Source of the DNA: Ectobacillus funiculus
GTDB taxonomy: Bacteria > Bacillota > Bacilli > Bacillales > Bacillaceae_G
Direction of reading: 5' to 3'
Assembly (NCBI RefSeq): GCF_004138295.1
Contig: NZ_SCFM01000012.1
Location: forward strand, 186,001 to 250,000
Length of the DNA stretch: 64,000 nt
This document shows, piece by piece, positions 45,327 through 53,020 of the stretch. The position numbers were made by a program, and so were the translations under genes. Position 1 is the stretch's first letter. Every line of letters starts with the position of its first letter. Under the pieces are notes generated by a model. That model worked only from the letters and a program-made list of their open reading frames with translations. It was not told the origin of the DNA and searched no databases.

Positions 45327-45379
45327 CTTAAGAAAGTGTAGCCACGCTTCTATCTTCGCCTAACAGCGAGCTTTCTTCC
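45327..45379 (-). repeat. Dispersed element, inverted and internally deleted copy
   Basis: On minus it reads GAAGAAAGCTCGCTGTTAGG, GCGAAGATAGAAGCGTGG, CTACACTTTCTTAAGT: both ends are present, but part of the hairpins and the centre are missing. Its right end faces the bidirectional terminator and its left end reaches the ccpA stop. Confidence 0.75.
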
Positions 45380-46381
45380 CTATTCCCTTGTAGAGTTACG
45401 GAACTGGATACGGTGTGGCAGGATTACATTATGATCTCCTACCGATTCCTTGTTCATATACTTAGTGAGCAAACGCATCGCAACCGCACCAATATCATAC
45501 ATTGGCTGTACGACAGTTGTTAATTGCGGACGCACCATTGTTGCAAGACGTGTATTATCAAAGCCAATTACTTCTAATTCACTAGGAATATGAACACCTT
45601 GGTCCTGTGCTGCATGAATAACACCAAGTGCCATTTCATCTGAAGATACAAATACAGCTGTTGGCTTGCTTTCAAGCTCTGCTAATTTCTCATATGCCTC
45701 CATTCCGGAGTCATATGTGTAATCTCCTTCGGCTACAAGCGCTTCATCATAAGGAATACCAGCCTCTGCAAGCGCCTTTTGGTACCCGAGCTGCTTTTTA
45801 TGGTTAAGGGCCGCTTCTGCATATGGACCGGAAACAAAGCCAATTCGAGTATGTCCTTTATCAAGAAGATGCTTAATTGCATCATAAGCTGCCTGCTCAT
45901 AATCAATGTTTACGGATGGCGTGATGTTTTCTCCGTCAAAAGAAGCCGCAAGTACGATAGGTACCGGTGATTTTTCAAACTCTTCTACGTGCTCCTTCGT
46001 GATGTTTTCACCCATAAATACAATGCCATCTACTTGCTTTCCAAGCATCGTATTTAACAAGTGCATCTCTTTTTCCTTGTTTTGGTCAGAGTTACTTAAA
46101 ATAATATTGTATTTATACATCGTTGCAATATCTTCAATACCGCGTGCCAGCTCAGCATAAAAAATATTAGAAATATCAGGAATAATTACGCCGACTGTTG
46201 TTGTTCTCTTGCTCGCCAATCCTCTTGCTACTGCATTTGGACGGTATCCAAGACGATCAATCGCTTCAAGTACTTTTTTTCTTGTTGTAGGTTTCACATT
46301 AGGGTTACCATTTACAACACGCGAAACAGTTGCCATGGATACATTCGCTTCACGTGCCACATCATATATTGTAACATTCAT
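45380..46381 (-). CDS. ccpA: Catabolite control protein A
   Basis: LacI/GalR-family master regulator of carbon catabolite control; binds cre sites with HPr-Ser46-P. 333 residues: helix-turn-helix and hinge [20 protein letters not shown], then [20 protein letters not shown] and the periplasmic-binding-protein-like core ([20 protein letters not shown]). The CcpA-type hinge [13 protein letters not shown] distinguishes it from other LacI members. The ATG at 46381 follows AAAGGAGCG. Candidate targets in the same window are acsA and pyk. Confidence 0.95.
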   Translation of the reverse strand: MNVTIYDVAREANVSMATVSRVVNGNPNVKPTTRKKVLEAIDRLGYRPNAVARGLASKRTTTVGVIIPDISNIFYAELARGIEDIATMYKYNIILSNSDQNKEKEMHLLNTMLGKQVDGIVFMGENITKEHVEEFEKSPVPIVLAASFDGENITPSVNIDYEQAAYDAIKHLLDKGHTRIGFVSGPYAEAALNHKKQLGYQKALAEAGIPYDEALVAEGDYTYDSGMEAYEKLAELESKPTAVFVSSDEMALGVIHAAQDQGVHIPSELEVIGFDNTRLATMVRPQLTTVVQPMYDIGAVAMRLLTKYMNKESVGDHNVILPHRIQFRNSTRE

Positions 46382-46670
46382 CAGGTCATACGCTCCTTTT
46401 ATAAACTTGCTCTATGTAAAATTGTTCTTTATCCGTTTACATAATGAGATGTATTTAAACATACTAAAAATATTATACATACATCTTTAATCATACGATA
46501 TAAATACTTATTCAGACAATATTTTCCCTCAAATGTACAAAAAAAATTCTTAAATTTTGCGTAAAAAGTATAAAAACCAACAAAAACATCCATTCTTTTT
46601 TGTGCAATTTCACCAAAAAGAAAATTTTTGACCTTCCTGAAGCTGTAAATACTTCAAGCAGCTGAAATTT
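46382..46670. other. AT-rich region upstream of ccpA
   Basis: About 290 bp with no frame or repeat copy. It must carry the ccpA promoter; no confident -35/-10 pair was picked. Confidence 0.4.
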
Positions 46671-46745
46671 TATTCTCATACACTTTGTTCTTGAAAATTT
46701 CTGTTACCTCGAATTCACCCCTATCTGGAATATATCTCTAATGGG
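46671..46745 (+). repeat. Dispersed element, decayed 3' half
   Basis: TTGTTCTTGAAAATTTCTGTTACCTCGAATTCACCCCTATCTGGAATATAT can be aligned, with gaps and changes, to the right half of the element. A decayed copy next to the aroA terminator is the likely reading. Confidence 0.5.
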
Positions 46746-46747
46746 AT

Positions 46748-46803
46748 ACAAAAAAGCCGAGGAACAGCTGAATTATATCCAACCACTCCCCGGCCCTTTT
46801 TAA
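46748..46803 (-). terminator. Probable terminator after aroA
   Basis: AAAAGCCGAGG ... CCCCGGCCCTTTTT: G/C-rich stem with a large loop and A/T ends. Confidence 0.4.
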
Positions 46804-46889
46804 GAAGATAAGAAAGCATTGTTCTAGCCACGCTAGTGCCTGGCCTTTCGCAATCAAATAAGCTGCCTGTTGCTGCTAAACGGTGTCAC

Positions 46890-47981
46890 TTATACTTTCC
46901 TTGTTTGCACATTTATGTTTTTAAATGCCTTTAGTTCATCCATAAATGAATGGAATTGCGGAATATTCATTTGCTGAGCAGAATCGGACAATGCCACGGC
47001 TGGATCTGGATGCACCTCTGCCATGACAGCGTCCGCACCAATTGCGATTGCTGCCTTTGCTGTTGGAAGCAGCAAGTCCCTGCGTCCCGTCGAATGTGTA
47101 ACGTCAACTACAACAGGTAAATGCGTTTCCTGTTTCAAAATTGGTACAGCGGAGATATCAAGCGTATTTCGCGTTGCACGCTCATATGTACGAATGCCGC
47201 GCTCACAAAGAATGATTTCACCATTTCCCTGCGCGATAATGTACTCAGCTGCGTAAATAAACTCTTCAATCGTAGCAGAAAGACCTCGTTTTAATAGGAT
47301 CGGCTTCTTCACATCACCCGCAGCTCTCAACAAATCAAAGTTTTGCATATTGCGCGCGCCGATTTGAATCACGTCGACATAATCCAATGCCATTTCAATG
47401 TCCTTTGGATTTAAAATCTCGCTTACGATAGCAAGACCATATTCATCACCGACCTGGCGGAGGATCTTCAAGCCCTCCACGCCTAGCCCTTGAAAATCAT
47501 ACGGAGATGTACGAGGCTTGAAGGCACCACCTCGCATGAGTTTTAATCCCTGCTTCTGCAGCGCCTGACCAACGCTCCTTACCTGCTCATAGCTTTCCAC
47601 TGCGCATGGTCCCATAATGAAATGAACCTGACCGTCACCGATCTTCTCACCATTGATTTCAACAATTGTATCTTCCGGTTTCTTCTTACGAGAGACAAGC
47701 AGTGCCTTTCGATTGTCATCTTCCTGCAGCTCAAGACTCATTTGGAAAACTTGCTTAAAAATATGTTGCAGTGTAGACGTCTCAAATGGTCCATTATTAT
47801 TCTCTGAAATCATATCGAGCATTTTACGTTCACGCACAGGATCAAACCGCTTTACACCTTGCACTTCCCTTAGCTTATTAATTTCCTGTACAACCTTGCC
47901 GCGATCATTTAACAGCTGTAAAATCTTTAAATTGATTTCATCCACTTGCAAGCGTAATGTTTCCAAATCTTTTGATGACAA
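46890..47981 (-). CDS. aroA: Bifunctional chorismate mutase / DAHP synthase
   Basis: First enzyme of the shikimate pathway (DAHP synthase, PEP + erythrose-4-phosphate) fused to an N-terminal AroQ-type chorismate mutase that gives feedback control by prephenate. 363 residues: mutase helices ([20 protein letters not shown], 1 to about 90), then the barrel with [53 protein letters not shown] and [17 protein letters not shown] start at 47981, with AAGGGGGT 7 nt upstream, gives the B. subtilis-like N-terminus; 50 upstream codons in frame are excluded. Confidence 0.95.
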   Translation of the reverse strand: MSSKDLETLRLQVDEINLKILQLLNDRGKVVQEINKLREVQGVKRFDPVRERKMLDMISENNNGPFETSTLQHIFKQVFQMSLELQEDDNRKALLVSRKKKPEDTIVEINGEKIGDGQVHFIMGPCAVESYEQVRSVGQALQKQGLKLMRGGAFKPRTSPYDFQGLGVEGLKILRQVGDEYGLAIVSEILNPKDIEMALDYVDVIQIGARNMQNFDLLRAAGDVKKPILLKRGLSATIEEFIYAAEYIIAQGNGEIILCERGIRTYERATRNTLDISAVPILKQETHLPVVVDVTHSTGRRDLLLPTAKAAIAIGADAVMAEVHPDPAVALSDSAQQMNIPQFHSFMDELKAFKNINVQTRKV

Positions 47982-48234
47982 GGTAAAGACCCCCTTCAGA
48001 AATGGTATACCAAACATTATGAATAGCTGTTCTAGCCTAGCAAAAAGGGAAATTACTGTCTGCAGTCTCTTGTATACATCCCTTACACTATCACGCTGCA
48101 ACTTCACACACAGAAATTCCATTTTTTCCATTTAATACTATAAATGTAGAGCTCGTCAATGTATTTTTCTGAAAATTTACAAATCTTTTCATAAAAATCA
48201 TTTTTCAAGTAATGGGCTTGCTCTAATTATTCAT

Positions 48235-48708
48235 TTATTCACCGCGTACCCGCACCGGAGGCCTCTCCTGTTTGCGCTCCCGTTGCTCGTCCTTTTCAAG
48301 TTTTCGTTTTCGAAGACGGCCATATACCTCAATCGCTGCCGTACTCCACTGCATGACCTGTGCGACCTTATCTGCATTTTGCTCTACCTGATGGGTAACA
48401 GAGTTCGTCGCCTGAGCCAGCTTACCGTTAATAGAATCAATTGTTGTGCCAATGCCTTCTACTGACTTTACTACCTTATTCAGTGACTGGGATTTCTGCT
48501 GAATGTCTTCAGCTAATGCATTTGTTTTGTGAAGCAGCTGCTCTGTTTCATATGTAACACCCTGTAATTGCTTCTCCAGCGCAGCTGTTGTACGCGCAAG
48601 ACTTAGCAGCGTTTTGCGCATTGCCACGAGTGTATTGCCAAGGTACGCCGCCAGCACCGCAAATGCAATAGCTGCAATTAGCGCACTTACATATAAAATG
48701 ATTTCCAT
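48235..48708 (-). CDS. ytxG: DUF948 membrane protein YtxG
   Basis: 157 residues: N-terminal transmembrane helix (IILYVSALIAAIAFAVLAAY, residues 2-21), then a methyl-accepting-protein-like coiled coil (about 25-125) and a basic C-terminus rich in Arg and Lys. General-stress protein family in B. subtilis, where ytxG-ytxH-ytxJ form an operon. Here ytxH and ytxJ are not between it and aroA. The ATG at 48708 follows GAAGGGGTG. Confidence 0.83.
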   Translation of the reverse strand: MEIILYVSALIAAIAFAVLAAYLGNTLVAMRKTLLSLARTTAALEKQLQGVTYETEQLLHKTNALAEDIQQKSQSLNKVVKSVEGIGTTIDSINGKLAQATNSVTHQVEQNADKVAQVMQWSTAAIEVYGRLRKRKLEKDEQRERKQERPPVRVRGE

Positions 48709-48898
48709 ACGGTTCACCCCTTCGGCTCTATTGTTAGTATTATACAACGATTTTTGTTGCTATTCTAATCTTCTCATAAGATGACCCGAAACGATACAAA
48801 CATTTCATTTTTTTGGAAAATAGCTAGCATCTTAGTAAACAAACGAGAAAAAGTGGGTTACAATAGTTTTGATATCTCAATTTAGGAGGGGTACACAT

Positions 48899-50014
48899 AT
48901 GAAAGATCCACGTATTGAAACGTTAGCGAACAACCTCATTCATTATTCTGTAAAACTAAAAAAAGGTGAAAAAGTTTTAATTGAAAATTTCGGGCTTGAG
49001 CGTGAGCTAGTCAGTGCACTTATTAAGGAAGCATACGCAGCAGGAGGCTATCCATTCGTATCCTTAAAAGATAACCAGGTGAACCGTGCATTAATGATGG
49101 ATGCCTCAGAAGAGCATTTTTCGCAAATTGCAGACTTTGAAGCAGAAGTCATGAAAAGCATGGATGCTTACATCGGACTTCGCTCCGGCAGCAATGTTAA
49201 TGAACTGGCAGATGTTCCAAGTGACAAGATGAAGATTTACAACCAAACAGTCGGTCAAAAGGTACACCGTGAGATTCGTGTCCCGAAAACAAAATGGGTC
49301 GTCCTTCGCTATCCGACAGCTTCTATGGCACAGCTTGCAAAAATGAGCACTGAAGCATTTGAGGACTTCTATTTCGATGTCTGCAACCTTGACTACGGCA
49401 AAATGAATGAAGCGATGGACGGACTCGTTGAGCTGATGAATCGTACAAACAAAGTACGAATTACGGGCCCTGGTACTGACTTAACATTCTCCATTCAGGA
49501 CATCCCGGCCATTAAATGTGCGGGCGAAATGAACATTCCAGATGGTGAGGTGTTTACAGCTCCAGTAAAAGACTCCGTAAACGGAACCATTACATATAAC
49601 ACACCGTCTCCTTATAACGGTTACACATTTGAAAACGTAAAGCTTACATTTAAAGATGGTAAAATCGTGGAAGCAATGGCAAATGATACTTCAAGAATTA
49701 ATGACATTTTTGATACAGATGAAGGTGCTCGTTTTATCGGGGAATTCGCTATTGGTGTTAATCCTTACATTCTCCATCCAATGGGCGATATTTTATTTGA
49801 CGAAAAAATTGACGGCAGCTTCCACTTCACACCAGGCCAAGCATATGACGAAGCCTATAACGGAAACAACTCTAATATCCACTGGGATTTAGTTTGCATT
49901 CAGCGTCCAGAATACGGAGGCGGCGAAATATACTTCGATGATGTACTCATTCGAAAAGACGGCCGTTTTGTAATTGCTGAGCTAGAAGCATTAAACCCTG
50001 AGAATTTAAAGTAG
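48899..50014 (+). CDS. ampS: M29 family aminopeptidase AmpS
   Basis: 371-residue cytoplasmic metallo-aminopeptidase. M29 features include ITGPGTDLTFSIQDIPAIKC, GEMNIPDGEVFTAPVKDSV (metal-binding Glu), EFAIGVNPYI and the C-terminal FHFTPGQAYDEAYNGNNSN and HWDLVCIQR with metal ligands. About 40 residues shorter than the roughly 410 of some family members, mostly in the middle. The ATG at 48899 follows AGGAGGGG. The last codon and stop form the left edge of a repeat copy. Confidence 0.88.
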   Translation: MKDPRIETLANNLIHYSVKLKKGEKVLIENFGLERELVSALIKEAYAAGGYPFVSLKDNQVNRALMMDASEEHFSQIADFEAEVMKSMDAYIGLRSGSNVNELADVPSDKMKIYNQTVGQKVHREIRVPKTKWVVLRYPTASMAQLAKMSTEAFEDFYFDVCNLDYGKMNEAMDGLVELMNRTNKVRITGPGTDLTFSIQDIPAIKCAGEMNIPDGEVFTAPVKDSVNGTITYNTPSPYNGYTFENVKLTFKDGKIVEAMANDTSRINDIFDTDEGARFIGEFAIGVNPYILHPMGDILFDEKIDGSFHFTPGQAYDEAYNGNNSNIHWDLVCIQRPEYGGGEIYFDDVLIRKDGRFVIAELEALNPENLK

Positions 50015-50139
50015 ACTCGCTGATTGGCGAGTCGCCAGATGAAGACAGAGGCGTAGTTGCACTTACACTGCACTCCTAAATTTTCCAACTACGTCGAATT
50101 CACTTCTAGCTGGAAATTTATCCTTTCCCAGGGTGTAAA
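50008..50139 (+). repeat. Dispersed element, full copy starting at the ampS stop codon
   Basis: Left end AAAGTAGACTCGCTGATTGGCGAG includes the ampS TAG. Hairpin 2 is altered. The long-range pair is extended to 8 bp (CGTAGTTG/CAACTACG) and the distal pair is TTTTCC/GGAAA. The right end abuts the ampS/murC terminator. Confidence 0.93.
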
Positions 50140-50175
50140 GAAAAGAGGAAGCGGAATTTCCGCCTCCTCTTTTCT
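50139..50175. terminator. Bidirectional terminator between ampS and murC
   Basis: AGAAAAGAGGAAGCGGAA / TTCCGCCTCCTCTTTTCT; the stem reaches the murC stop codon. Confidence 0.8.
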
Positions 50176-51478
50176 ACTTCACTTCGACTGCCTTCTCGTA
50201 GGCTTTTTGGAACTTCTGAATATCTCCTGCACCCATAAAGATCAGCACAGCATCATGATGCTTTTTCAATACATCTGTTGTCATGACGCTAATAAGCTCA
50301 GAGCCATCAATCCTTTGCTGCAGGTCACGGATGGAAAGTTCTCCTTGATCCTCTCGTGCAGAACCGAAAATGTCACATAAATAGACTTGATCTGCTTTCT
50401 GCAAGCTTGCTGCAAATTCATCTAGAAACTTTTTCGTACGCGTAAATGTATGCGGCTGGAATACTGCAACAATTTCGCGCGTTGGATATTTTTGCCTCGC
50501 TGCTTCAATCGTAGCATTTATCTCTGTAGGGTGATGGGCATAATCATCAATGATAATTTGTGTGCTAAACTTCTTCTCGCTAAAACGACGCTTTACGCCC
50601 CCAAAGGTTGTTAACTGCTCCTTCACAATATCTATAGATATATTTTCATAGTGACATAGTGCAATAACTGCCAGTGCGTTTAAAACACTATGGTTGCCAT
50701 ATCCCGTAATCTGAAATGTTCCATAGTGCGTATTTCGTACAAACACATCAAAACGTGTTCCATCTGTTCCCTTTTGGATGTTGCGCGCTTGAAAATCGTT
50801 ATGCTCGTCAAAGCCGTAGAAGATGACAGGTACCTTGGCCTGCATTCGCTGTAGCTGCTCATCGTCACCGCAGGCAATAATCCCTTTGTTCACTTGCAGC
50901 GCCATTTCCTGAAACGCGCTGAACACATCGTTAATGTCCGCAAAATAATCCGGATGATCAAAGTCGATGTTCGTCATTATTGCATAATCTGGGTGATAAG
51001 ACAAAAAGTGTCTCCGATATTCACATGCCTCAAACACAAAATATTTGCTGTCTTCTACGCCTTTTCCCGTTCCGTCACCAATTAAATACGACGTTGGATA
51101 TGCGCCCTGTATCACATGGGAAAGCAGACCGGTCGTAGATGTTTTACCATGTGCACCGGAAACAGCAACGCTCGTATAACGGCTCATTAGATCACCAAGG
51201 AAATGATGATAACGATAAATCGGCAAATCCAGCTCCTTCGCACGCTCAATTTCTTCATGCGTATCTGGAAATGCATTACCAGCAATAATCACTTGCCCCT
51301 CTTGAATATTATTTTTATCAAAAGGCAAAATTGCGATTCCACGTTTTTCAAGCTCTGTTTGGGTGAAAAAATGCTTATCCACATCAGATCCTTGAACGGC
51401 ATAGTTCATATCATGCAGGATTTGCGCCAACGCACTCATACCTGTTCCTTTGATGCCTACAAAGTGATAAACTGTCAT
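50174..51478 (-). CDS. murC: UDP-N-acetylmuramate-L-alanine ligase
   Basis: Adds L-alanine to UDP-MurNAc, the first amino acid of the peptidoglycan stem. 434 residues with the Mur-ligase domains: [18 protein letters not shown] (UDP binding), the ATP loop [44 protein letters not shown] and [14 protein letters not shown]. The ATG at 51478 follows TTGGAGG; the 44 codons upstream in frame are excluded. Monocistronic, convergent with ampS. Confidence 0.97.
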   Translation of the reverse strand: MTVYHFVGIKGTGMSALAQILHDMNYAVQGSDVDKHFFTQTELEKRGIAILPFDKNNIQEGQVIIAGNAFPDTHEEIERAKELDLPIYRYHHFLGDLMSRYTSVAVSGAHGKTSTTGLLSHVIQGAYPTSYLIGDGTGKGVEDSKYFVFEACEYRRHFLSYHPDYAIMTNIDFDHPDYFADINDVFSAFQEMALQVNKGIIACGDDEQLQRMQAKVPVIFYGFDEHNDFQARNIQKGTDGTRFDVFVRNTHYGTFQITGYGNHSVLNALAVIALCHYENISIDIVKEQLTTFGGVKRRFSEKKFSTQIIIDDYAHHPTEINATIEAARQKYPTREIVAVFQPHTFTRTKKFLDEFAASLQKADQVYLCDIFGSAREDQGELSIRDLQQRIDGSELISVMTTDVLKKHHDAVLIFMGAGDIQKFQKAYEKAVEVK

Positions 51479-51713
51479 TTTAAAGAACCTCCAACATCTA
51501 TAACTAATACAACGGCCTATCTGTAAGACAGTATATGATGGTGTTTTCGTTTTTGGGAATGACAATAAAAATTCTTCCTGTATTGTTATCTCGAAACACG
51601 AAACAAACACATAACGTAGCCATTATAGACAATTCCCCAAGCTGCATAGGACTAAGAAACAATGCTGCAACCGGTTCGGCCGAGAAAAACACAACTGCTT
51701 CTTAACAATCTGG
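51479..51713. other. Region upstream of murC, no gene seen
   Basis: About 230 bp with no recognisable repeat copy, RNA or frame with a ribosome binding site; presumably holds the murC promoter. Confidence 0.4.
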
Positions 51714-51756
51714 GGGCGTGCTGCAGGCACAAAAAACTGTACCCTGCAGCACGCCC
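51714..51756 (-). terminator. Long stem-loop after the nicotinate phosphoribosyltransferase gene
   Basis: GGGCGTGCTGCAGG / CCTGCAGCACGCCC: a perfect 14-bp GC-rich stem. The T-run is in the loop rather than the tail, so termination is likely but not canonical. Confidence 0.5.
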
Positions 51757-51791
51757 AAGCACATCTGAAATCATAACAAGCACAATCAGTG

Positions 51792-52922
51792 TTAGAATTC
51801 ATATACCTCTTGTTTTTCTAATAACTCAACACGTTCTAACCGCGGGTTCGGACGATATTTTCGTCCAGCCTTCGCTTGCGGCTCTCCATTAAGCTCCACA
51901 TTATCCCCTGTAAAGCCAATATTCATTTTAAGCAAGCTGCTTCCCACCCCGTACATATCCACCGGGACATCCTGTGACTCAAATGCACGGATTCTCTTCT
52001 CATCAAATCCGCCGGTTACTACAATTTTCACGTGCTCATAGCCCTCTACGTCAAGCGCCTGACGAAGCGCAAAAACAAGCTGCGGGTTCACACCACGCGG
52101 GTCGAAAGTGCCGAGCACCTCTGGATGCCGAATGAAATATTGGTCAATCATTGTACGAGATGTATCAAGGCGCACACCTTTTAAGTCTTGACCAAATTCC
52201 CTCGCCACGCGAAGCGCATCAGTAATCACATCGTTATTATAATCAATCAGCACGATTAAGTCATCCTCTGGAAATTGTTGATAGTAGGCTTTTGTCGCCT
52301 CAACAACATCTCCGCCAAACATTTGAATAAGCGCATGAGGCATTGTACCCATACCGCTTTTTCCCCACCATTCGTTCATCGCATGAGTTGCCTGAGCACT
52401 TGTTCCCCCAATATAGGCTGCATACCCATCTCCTGCCTGCTGTGTAAAATGGTCGTCACGATCCCCCATAAAAATGATTGGCTTTTCTCTGCTGCCGCTG
52501 CGCGCTGCTTGCACAACGTTGTACACATTCGTTGCCACTGATGTACGTCTAGCCAAAATACCGTCAATAACACCTTCTAAATATCCAAAGTATTCATAAG
52601 GTCCACGAATGGTTAGTACTGTTTCAAACGGACTAATTTTATCGCCATCCTTTAAAGAATGGACTTCCAGCTTCTCCGGATGCACCGCAAAAGTTTGCAA
52701 TAACGCAATCGCTTCATCCGTACCGCATAAAACCGCATGCTCCCGCTGGAAAAACTGCATAGTTACTACTGTTCCCGGACGAGTATGCTGAATAATCTCA
52801 CGAGTCTTCAAAAAGTAAACCGCAGAAAACCAGCCTTCTCCAACGCGCTCATCAAACTTAAAGGTTTGATTTGTAAGACGCTTAATTTTGCCTTGTAGCT
52901 TCCATTCTATTTCTTTCATCAT
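51792..52922 (-). CDS. Nicotinate phosphoribosyltransferase
   Basis: Makes nicotinate mononucleotide from nicotinate and PRPP (NAD salvage). 376 residues, type II PRT barrel: FQREHAVLCGTDEAI, GVIDGILARRTSVATNVY, the catalytic-region FMGDRDDHFTQQAGDG, GGTSAQATHAMNEWWG, VRLDTSRTMIDQY and VVTGGFDEKRIRAFE. The start is one of two adjacent ATGs (52922, 52919) behind TAGGGAA; 9 upstream codons are excluded. It lies between sftA and murC as in the B. cereus group. Confidence 0.88.
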   Translation of the reverse strand: MMKEIEWKLQGKIKRLTNQTFKFDERVGEGWFSAVYFLKTREIIQHTRPGTVVTMQFFQREHAVLCGTDEAIALLQTFAVHPEKLEVHSLKDGDKISPFETVLTIRGPYEYFGYLEGVIDGILARRTSVATNVYNVVQAARSGSREKPIIFMGDRDDHFTQQAGDGYAAYIGGTSAQATHAMNEWWGKSGMGTMPHALIQMFGGDVVEATKAYYQQFPEDDLIVLIDYNNDVITDALRVAREFGQDLKGVRLDTSRTMIDQYFIRHPEVLGTFDPRGVNPQLVFALRQALDVEGYEHVKIVVTGGFDEKRIRAFESQDVPVDMYGVGSSLLKMNIGFTGDNVELNGEPQAKAGRKYRPNPRLERVELLEKQEVYEF

Positions 52923-53020
52923 GATTGATTCCCTACCCATCCATCTCATCAGTTCTTTTAGTATAACCCGTCTAATCCAGCTTCCGTGTGTTTATAAACA
53001 GGAAGAGGAGGTCAATGCCC

